Assembly (NCBI GenBank): GCA_029213105.1
Contig: JARGNS010000039.1
Coordinates: forward strand, 1 to 13,684
Reading direction: 5' to 3'
DNA from: Planctomycetota bacterium
Lineage (GTDB): Bacteria > Planctomycetota > PLA2 > JAEUHO01
Length of the DNA stretch: 13,684 nucleotides
Below are positions 7,727-13,684 of this stretch, piece by piece. A program made the position numbers and the translations under genes. Within the stretch, counting starts at the first letter, position 1, and each line of letters opens with the position of its first letter. The notes under the pieces were generated by a model. That model made no database searches. It was given only the letters and a program-made list of their open reading frames with translations, and had not been told where the DNA came from.

Positions 7727-8124
7727 TGCACGTCTTCGAGACGAAGATCCGCCTGCAGCACACCGATGGTGCGGGCGTGGTGTTCTTCGCGCGCTACTTC
7801 CAGCTCGCGCACCTGGCGTACGAGGACCTGCTCGACGCGATCGGGCAGTCCTTCCCGGCCGACCTGGCCACATGCCCGGTCCTCTACCCGATCGTGCACG
7901 CCGAGTCCGACTACCGCGCCATGCTGCGCCTGGGCGACGACCTGCGCATCGAGGTCCTCGTGGCCGCGGTCAAGTCACGCTCCTTCACGCTCACCTACCG
8001 GTTCGTGAACCCGGCCGGGGACGAGGCCGCCGTACTGCAGACCGTGCACGTCGCGGTCGACAAAGCCACCGGGCGCTCGACGCAGCTCCCCGAGGAACTC
8101 GCCGCCGCCCTACGCGGGCTCTAG
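7726..8124 (+). CDS. menI: Hot-dog acyl-CoA thioesterase, probable DHNA-CoA hydrolase (MenI)
   Basis: This is a 132-aa hot-dog-fold thioesterase of the 4-hydroxybenzoyl-CoA type. The N-terminal HTDGAGVVFFARYFQLAH (12-29) carries the catalytic Asp14, and AYEDLLDAIG follows; PIVHAESDYRAMLRLGDD (about 51-68) forms the central strand region. From memory, the first motif resembles the Synechocystis DHNA-CoA thioesterase (DTDGAGVVYFNQF) more than the YbgC/Tol-Pal type, which has a DxxGHVNN/Y-like variant. DHNA-CoA hydrolysis is the one CoA step missing from the men operon 2.2 kb upstream, so I infer this role. Start and stop are clear: ATG overlaps the FKBP stop, and TAG lies in a palindrome shared with the converging gene. 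It may instead be a general acyl-CoA thioesterase. Confidence 0.75.
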   Translation: MHVFETKIRLQHTDGAGVVFFARYFQLAHLAYEDLLDAIGQSFPADLATCPVLYPIVHAESDYRAMLRLGDDLRIEVLVAAVKSRSFTLTYRFVNPAGDEAAVLQTVHVAVDKATGRSTQLPEELAAALRGL

Positions 8125-8138
8125 CCCAACCGGGCTAG
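8121..8138. terminator. Shared palindrome holding the stop codons of two converging genes
   Basis: CTAGCCC-AACC-GGGCTAG is a perfect 7-bp inverted repeat with a 4-nt loop. The TAG of the thioesterase gene (8122-8124) lies in the left arm, and the TAG of the minus-strand TPR gene (8135-8137 read in reverse) lies in the right arm. The same hairpin forms in both transcripts. No T-run follows on either side, so it is not a textbook intrinsic terminator, but its place makes a bidirectional transcript end likely. Confidence 0.6.
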
Positions 8139-11100
8139 CCTCCGCGCTCGTCCAGGGCCTTGAGTTCCTTGGCGGCCTGCTCGCTGCGCTGCGCGGCGGC
8201 GCGCCACAGCAGGGCTTCGTCGTCCATGCCCGCGTCCTCGGCGATCGTGCCGAGCGTCTCGAGCAGCGCGGGGTAGCGGGTCCACTCGGCCTTGGCCTCG
8301 CCCAGCGCCAGCGCGGCATCCGCTCCCTCGCGGTCGCGCACGCGCAGGAGCACATCCGGCGTACGCGCCAGGCTCAGGCGGTTCTCGTCGAAGAGGCGGC
8401 GCTCGACCGCCGCCGCGTGGGCGTCGTCCCCAAGCACGCGCGCGACATCGGCGACCCACAGCAGGTGGTAGGCGCGGTCGCGCGTCCATGACTCGAGCGT
8501 GCCGAGCAGGGCCAACGCGCGCTCGGTCTCCCCGACGGCGTGCAGGCGCACCATCAGGATGGCCAGCGGCTCCACGAGGTTCGTCTCCGCCACGCGCTCG
8601 TCCCGGACCCAGGTCGGCAGCGCCTCGGCCACGGCCACGAGCCACGCCCGGTGCTCCTCGGTGTCCGGCGCATCGACCGGGAACAGGCGGCGGATGTCGT
8701 CGTGGGTCATGCGACCCGGCTGGTTGAACCAGAAGTGGTGGTGGGCCGGGGTGCCCGCCGGCGGCACGATCTTGCAGAGGCCCGACTCGAGCGCCCCGAC
8801 CGCCTTGGTCGTCTCGCCAGCGCCGACGAGCAGGCCCGCGGCGAGGAGTGCGGTGCGACGCTGGGGCAGCTCGCTCCCGGCCGCCATGCGATCGCAGATG
8901 GCCCGGCAGCGCACCAGGGCCTCCTGCGGGCCGAGCAGGTCGAGCCAGGTCTGGAGCACGAGCGCCTCGTAGCCGTCGCGCGTGGTGGGCCCGAAGCGCG
9001 TGTCATGCCCGGGATCGCTCATGGCGAGGATGGCCTCGACCGTCTTGAGGCGCTCGGCGCCGTCGAGCACGCGCCCGACTTCCTCGAGCAGCTCCTGCGC
9101 GGGGATCGGCTGATCGCCGCGACGGCCCCAGAAGAATCGCCCGCCCGCACTTGCGCGGGTGCCGCACCAGCGGTAGATGCGCCCGGCGCGCGCCGCGTCC
9201 CCGAGACGGGCCCAGACGCGCGCGAGCCGGCGCAGCTGGCCGGCGTCCGTGGGCGTCAGGGTGCGCTCGAGGTCGCGCAGCAAGGGCGCCGCGTCGCGCA
9301 CGACGTCATCGGGCGCGCTCTCGAAGAGCGTCAGCAGCAAGCCGTACTCGCGCTTGCCCGCGCGACCGGCCTGGGCTTCGGCCAGCAGCCGCGCCACGGC
9401 AGGGCCCGCGCCCTCGGTCGCGGCCAGGCCAGCGGCGACCCCGTCCAGGACGGGCCCACCGCTGGAGAGCTGCGGCCCGTCCCACCTACGTAGCTGGCGC
9501 TCCATCTCGGCACGGCCGAAGGGCATCGTGGCGAGCACGTCGTAGGCATCCTTGGACTGCGCCGGCTTCTCGGGCTTGTCGATCCACGCGTCGAGACCAC
9601 CGCGCTTGCGCTTGGGGTCCGGCTTGGCCGTCGACTTCACGGGCCAGACCTGACCGCGGGCACTCATGACCGGCATCATGAAGAAGCCGCGCGCGCCGCG
9701 CGGCGTACCGGTCTGGAACCGACGCCAGAAGCGCCGCAACGTGTGCTGGGCCTTCTCGAGCTCGTCGGCCTCGACCGCCTTCTGCACGTCATGGATCGAG
9801 ACCCACGTCTTGGCCTTCGGGCGGGCCTTCTCGCCCTTGGCCTCCTGGCGCTTGCGGATCTCGGCCTTCACGGCGAGCACCTGCTCCGGGTTGCCCAGGC
9901 GCCGCCACTGGTAGACGAGCCGGTTGCGCAGGTTGACGTTGTCGGGCTTGGCTTCGATCCGGGCCTGCAGGAGCGCGATGGCCTCGGCGACATGCCCCTG
10001 GGCGTTGAGCTGGTTGTAGAGCCGGTCCTTGAACGGCTCGTTGTCGGGATGATCCACGACGGCCTTGCGGTAGGCCTCGAGCAGGGCGAGGGAGTCGTTC
10101 TTGCGGCGCACCAGGTCGATACGGAAGTTCGTCAGGTCGACGCTACCGCCGCTCTCGGCGCGCTTGTCCACGGCCGCCACGAAGGCCGGCAGGTGCTTGG
10201 GCAGGAACTCGTCGAGCAGCAGGTTGCGCGCCTGGTTGACCGTGTAGTGCTTCTTCGCGCCGAACAGATCGTCGAGCGTCTCGAGCGCCAAGGCCAGGGC
10301 CTCGTCCTCCTTGCCCGTCTTCTTCAGCATCACGGCGTAGGCCGCGCGCACGAGCACGTTCTGGTTCTTCTTCTCGATGGGCACGGCGGTCAGGCGCATG
10401 CGCAGCGCCGGGTTCGACGCACCGCGGGCGACGTTCAGGAACTGGTAGTAGGCGAACTGGTCGCCGCGATCGAGGTCCTCCAACGCCGCGGCGAAGGACT
10501 GCACGATCAGGTCGGCGAAGTCGCCGTCGATGTCGTCCTCGATCTGCTCCACCAGCGTCAGGATGAACTGCATGCGCCGCGTGGCGGGCACCTTCGGGAG
10601 GATCGAGCGCAGGACGCCCGCCCGCTCGTCGGCCTTGACGAGAGCGAAGAAGCTCCCGAGCCAATACCAGCGGTTGCCGTCGAGCTTCTCCAGCAGGCTC
10701 TTGCGCTGCTCCTCGTCGAGCAGGGGCTTCTCGAAGCCGCGCTGCAGGTCCGGGATGAGCTGCAGCCAGTTGCCGGCCGACTTCGGATCCTCGAGGATCA
10801 TCGAGACGACGTACTCGCAGAGGCTGCGGTACTGCTCCGCGCTCAGCAGCCCCTGGATCTTCTGCAGCACGGGACGGAAGCGATACGGCGCGTCGGGCGC
10901 CTTGTCGCGCTTCATCAGCACCTTGATCCAGTGCCGCCCCAGGGAGAGGGCCAGCCGCCCGTCCTGCATCTGGAGGGCCGCGGACTGCAGCACCAGCATG
11001 AGCTCCTGGTCATCCTTGCTCAGCCGGGAGAAGTCGAGCCGGCGCAGCAGGGCACGCGCGGCCGCGTCGTCACCTTCCACGAGCAGCGGCAGGAAGAGCC

Positions 11101-13684
11101 GATTGGCCTCGAGCAACGAGACAAGCCCGGTCGAGGACTCGCCGGCCTGCCCGACGAGGAACCCGAGCTTGCGACGCTCCTCCTCGTCACGGCCGCTGCC
11201 ATCGATCAGGCGCCGGGCCGAGGCCACGAGGCCCCAGCCGAGGCGATCCTGCACGAGGGTCTTGAGCAGGTCCTTGTCCTTCGGGAAGGCCGCGAGCAGG
11301 GCGAGGTCGACTTCTTCGGCGACCTCGGCACGACCGAAGGCGATCGCGGCGCGACGCACCAACGTCGCCTGGCTCTGCAGACGCGGCCAGGCACGCAGCA
11401 CGGCCTGCTTGTCGTCGTCGTCCTCCGGCTGCGGCTCCGCGGCCGGAGCCTCGGCGAGCAGCGTGCGGCGCGCCGCATGCGCCGCGTCCAGCTTGGCTCG
11501 CTGGGCGTCGAGGTACGCACTCGCCTCGCCTTCGGCGCCGAGGGTCGTGAGCAGCCCGGTCAGCGTGCGTGCGTAGAACTGGTCGTAGTCGTCGACGTTG
11601 CGCTCGCCGTACCAGTACCAGGGACGGCTGTCCTTCTTCTTCTCCTTGATGACGGTGGAGAGCGGGCGCCGCGCGATCATCAGATCGATGGCCTGCGTGT
11701 AGAGGCCCGCCGCGAGATCATCGCGCCCGACCTGCTCCTGCAACTCCCCCACCTTCAGCAGGAGGGCCGCATCCCCCGGCGAGCTCACGAGCAGCCGCTG
11801 GTAGGTGCGCAAGGACTCCTCGCGGTAGCCCGCCGTCTCGAACGCGGTGGCCACCTGGGCCTGGAAGGAGCCCCAGTCCGGCAGGTCCGTCGCCAGCGCG
11901 AACGTCTTGGCCGCGTTGGAGACCTCGCCGTTCTGGAGGAAGGCCTGCCCGAGATCGAGGTACACGCCGGGCGGCGCGATCTCCCCGAGGCCGATCAGCC
12001 GACGGCCGTATCCGAGGTGCCGCGTGCGATCGCCGCGCGGGCCCTTCGAGAGATCCATCAGCTCGCGCAGCAGGGAGGAACGACGCTCGCCGATGATCGG
12101 CAGCGCGCTCTCCAGCGCCCGCAGCTGCATCTCCTTGTCGCCCAGCTCCTCGCTCAGGTCGGCGATGAGCTGGTAGAGGTACATCTTGTCGTGGCGACCG
12201 GCGAGGCGGCCGAGGGCCTGACGCCGCGCCCAGCGCAGCACGGGCGCGGGGGCATCGAGGTTGAGCATGCCGTCGACGGCGATGGTGAAGAGGTAAACCA
12301 TGCGGGCATTATCCACGAAGTGCTGGAAGTTTCCGACCGCGCGATCGGCCTGGCCGACCTGGGCCATCTGGTTGGCCATCAGGAGGAAGCTCTCGATGCG
12401 ATCGGGGTAGCGCGCGATGCCGCGGCGGTAGGCCTTCACGGCGTCCGCGCGCAAGCCGGCCAGGGCCAGCACGCCGGCCTCGAACTCGGCGCTGTCGGAG
12501 CCATCTTCCTTGGCCTTGAGCTGCTCGAGGACGGCGCGGGCCTCGTCGGGCTTGCCGCGCTCGAGTTGGCTCATCGCCAACTGGCGCAGGTAGTCCCCCT
12601 CGCCCTCGGCGTCCACGCGGATGAGCTCGCGGATCGTCTTCTCGTAGTTGTGGTAGTCGTTGCACGCGAGGAACACGCGGCTCTTCTCGACGAGCATCTT
12701 CACGGGCGCCGCGCCGACGGCCTTCATGTACTCCTCGATGATCTCCGTCGCGGAGACGGGATCGCCGGCCTTGGTATAGAGCCGCACGAGCAGGCCGCTG
12801 TCGCGCGCATCGGCGGTGCCGGCCGCGAGTTTCTCCTCGAGCTCGATCGCGATGTCGGCCAGCTTGCCGAGGCGCGACGCCACGGTCATGAGGCGATCCT
12901 CGACGTAGCGGCGCCGCGGGATCGAGTTGATGCGCTTCCACAGGCCGTGCCAGCGCTGCATGGCCTCGTCTTCCTCGCCGACCTCGGAGAGGAGCCAAGC
13001 GAGGTGCATCTCGAGGTCCTCGCCCCCCGAGCCGGCCCGGGCCGCGCTCAGCGCCGAGAGGATCTCGACGGCGCGCTTCTTCTTGCCGAGCTGCTCGTAC
13101 GCCTCGGCGAGCTGGCTGCGCGCGGGCGAGTCCACGGCCGCGAACTCGTCGAGTCGCGTGAGTTCCTTTTCGGCCAGATCCATCCGACCGCGGCTCTTGT
13201 GGAGCCCGAACAGGAACAGCAGCGCCGCAGGCGTGGACTGCCCGCGGGTCCGCGCGGCCTCGGCGAAGCGCTCGGCCTCGTCGTCGAGCCCGATGCCCTG
13301 GAGGGCGGAGGCCGCGGAGAGCAGGTACTTCGTGAGCTTCTCGTCCTGGAGGTAGGACGCCCAGACGGCCACGGCGTCCGCGCGTGCGCCGCGCTCGAGG
13401 TGATGGCGGCTCAAGCCCTCGCGCCACTCGATCGTGGCGGGCTCGGCGGCGATCATCTCCTCGGAGAACTGCCCTTCGGCGCCCTCGCGGAAGAGCCGCA
13501 GGGCCTCGTCGACCTGCCCGGTCTCGCGCAGGAGATCGATCCACACCTTGCGCGCGGCGTCTTCCAGATCGTCCGTCGCCGCGAAGCGATCGATCAGGGT
13601 CTGCAGGGTCTTGTCGGCACGATGCGACTCGACCAGCACGGTCAAGGCGAAGCGTCGGTCGCGGGTGAGCAGCGCGGCCTCGTA
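8135..13684 (-). CDS. Giant tetratricopeptide-repeat protein (N-terminus outside window)
   Basis: An uninterrupted minus-strand frame of 1849 codons runs from the right edge to TAG at 8135-8137. No convincing start is seen near the edge (a TTG at 13645 is in frame, but coding continues upstream of it), so the gene begins beyond 13684. The product is alpha-helical, with many TPR-like helix pairs, for example DLGQAFLQNGEVSNAAKTFA, VGELQEQVGRDDLAAGLYTQ and LYNQLNAQGHVAEAIALLQA, and canonical PDN turns. Two breaks interrupt the solenoid. The first is an aromatic segment, PWYWYGERNVDDYDQFYAR (about 11575-11635), soon followed by an acidic EDDDDK linker (near 11410). The second is a basic, proline-rich linker, KPDPKRKRGG, near 9600. 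Less regular helical repeats resume to the C-terminus. No catalytic motif, membrane span or secretion signal is visible in the part seen. Such proteins are scaffolds; partner and location are unknown. Confidence 0.9.
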   Translation of the reverse strand, partial: YEAALLTRDRRFALTVLVESHRADKTLQTLIDRFAATDDLEDAARKVWIDLLRETGQVDEALRLFREGAEGQFSEEMIAAEPATIEWREGLSRHHLERGARADAVAVWASYLQDEKLTKYLLSAASALQGIGLDDEAERFAEAARTRGQSTPAALLFLFGLHKSRGRMDLAEKELTRLDEFAAVDSPARSQLAEAYEQLGKKKRAVEILSALSAARAGSGGEDLEMHLAWLLSEVGEEDEAMQRWHGLWKRINSIPRRRYVEDRLMTVASRLGKLADIAIELEEKLAAGTADARDSGLLVRLYTKAGDPVSATEIIEEYMKAVGAAPVKMLVEKSRVFLACNDYHNYEKTIRELIRVDAEGEGDYLRQLAMSQLERGKPDEARAVLEQLKAKEDGSDSAEFEAGVLALAGLRADAVKAYRRGIARYPDRIESFLLMANQMAQVGQADRAVGNFQHFVDNARMVYLFTIAVDGMLNLDAPAPVLRWARRQALGRLAGRHDKMYLYQLIADLSEELGDKEMQLRALESALPIIGERRSSLLRELMDLSKGPRGDRTRHLGYGRRLIGLGEIAPPGVYLDLGQAFLQNGEVSNAAKTFALATDLPDWGSFQAQVATAFETAGYREESLRTYQRLLVSSPGDAALLLKVGELQEQVGRDDLAAGLYTQAIDLMIARRPLSTVIKEKKKDSRPWYWYGERNVDDYDQFYARTLTGLLTTLGAEGEASAYLDAQRAKLDAAHAARRTLLAEAPAAEPQPEDDDDKQAVLRAWPRLQSQATLVRRAAIAFGRAEVAEEVDLALLAAFPKDKDLLKTLVQDRLGWGLVASARRLIDGSGRDEEERRKLGFLVGQAGESSTGLVSLLEANRLFLPLLVEGDDAAARALLRRLDFSRLSKDDQELMLVLQSAALQMQDGRLALSLGRHWIKVLMKRDKAPDAPYRFRPVLQKIQGLLSAEQYRSLCEYVVSMILEDPKSAGNWLQLIPDLQRGFEKPLLDEEQRKSLLEKLDGNRWYWLGSFFALVKADERAGVLRSILPKVPATRRMQFILTLVEQIEDDIDGDFADLIVQSFAAALEDLDRGDQFAYYQFLNVARGASNPALRMRLTAVPIEKKNQNVLVRAAYAVMLKKTGKEDEALALALETLDDLFGAKKHYTVNQARNLLLDEFLPKHLPAFVAAVDKRAESGGSVDLTNFRIDLVRRKNDSLALLEAYRKAVVDHPDNEPFKDRLYNQLNAQGHVAEAIALLQARIEAKPDNVNLRNRLVYQWRRLGNPEQVLAVKAEIRKRQEAKGEKARPKAKTWVSIHDVQKAVEADELEKAQHTLRRFWRRFQTGTPRGARGFFMMPVMSARGQVWPVKSTAKPDPKRKRGGLDAWIDKPEKPAQSKDAYDVLATMPFGRAEMERQLRRWDGPQLSSGGPVLDGVAAGLAATEGAGPAVARLLAEAQAGRAGKREYGLLLTLFESAPDDVVRDAAPLLRDLERTLTPTDAGQLRRLARVWARLGDAARAGRIYRWCGTRASAGGRFFWGRRGDQPIPAQELLEEVGRVLDGAERLKTVEAILAMSDPGHDTRFGPTTRDGYEALVLQTWLDLLGPQEALVRCRAICDRMAAGSELPQRRTALLAAGLLVGAGETTKAVGALESGLCKIVPPAGTPAHHHFWFNQPGRMTHDDIRRLFPVDAPDTEEHRAWLVAVAEALPTWVRDERVAETNLVEPLAILMVRLHAVGETERALALLGTLESWTRDRAYHLLWVADVARVLGDDAHAAAVERRLFDENRLSLARTPDVLLRVRDREGADAALALGEAKAEWTRYPALLETLGTIAEDAGMDDEALLWRAAAQRSEQAAKELKALDERGG

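Noticed and set aside
12309..13544. Minus-strand 411-aa open frame inside the TPR gene
   Set aside because: It is a +1/-1 shadow frame of the TPR gene; the main frame is continuous and has regular helical repeats, whereas this one is Arg/Gly-rich.

Overview
This is a high-GC bacterial window (roughly 70% G+C by eye, codon third positions mostly G or C) with very tight gene packing. It holds no rRNA, tRNA, insertion sequence or CRISPR array that I can see. The organism makes menaquinone by the classical o-succinylbenzoate route. The long TPR protein, the secreted di-heme oxidoreductase-like protein and a SlyD-type FKBP would suit a Planctomycetota or Myxococcota-like lineage. That placement is only a guess; nothing in the window fixes the phylum.

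Positions 1-5467 (+ strand) are a menaquinone operon in the order menD (3' end only), menH, menB, menA, menC, menE. Neighbouring genes overlap (ATGA, 44 nt, 13 nt, TGATG) or lie 7 nt apart, so they are almost certainly one transcript with coupled translation. Together they take isochorismate to SEPHCHC (MenD), SHCHC (MenH), o-succinylbenzoate (MenC), OSB-CoA (MenE) and DHNA-CoA (MenB), and later prenylate DHNA (MenA). The steps missing here are MenF (isochorismate synthase), the DHNA-CoA thioesterase and the final methyltransferase (MenG/UbiE). A hot-dog thioesterase at 7726-8124 closely resembles the cyanobacterial DHNA-CoA thioesterase signature and could supply the missing hydrolysis.

Positions 5558-7122 (- strand) hold a secreted DHOR/cytochrome-c-peroxidase-like di-heme protein. 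As given, it is broken: the signal-peptide segment and the body are in different frames, joined near 6857-6859. Some 20 bases further on, the first heme motif reads CxxCP, not CxxCH. This is either a young pseudogene or a local consensus error. The mature protein ends in a strongly basic Lys/Ser/Gly tail.

Positions 7123-7297 are a divergent promoter region. It carries a GC-rich hairpin in the leader of the heme gene, and a TATACT box placed so that the SlyD-like gene at 7298 would be transcribed as a leaderless mRNA. The SlyD-like FKBP (7298-7726) and the thioesterase (7726-8124) overlap by one base and form a two-gene operon.

Positions 8135-13684 (- strand) are the 3' part of a single very long TPR/alpha-solenoid gene, at least 1849 residues, running off the right edge. 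It converges on the thioesterase gene. The two stop codons sit in opposite arms of one perfect 18-bp inverted repeat, probably a shared bidirectional transcript end.

I did not find a clearly new multi-gene system. The points most worth a second look are the broken heme gene, the leaderless slyD-menI pair, the shared stop-codon palindrome, the odd MenE P-loop and the giant solenoid protein.
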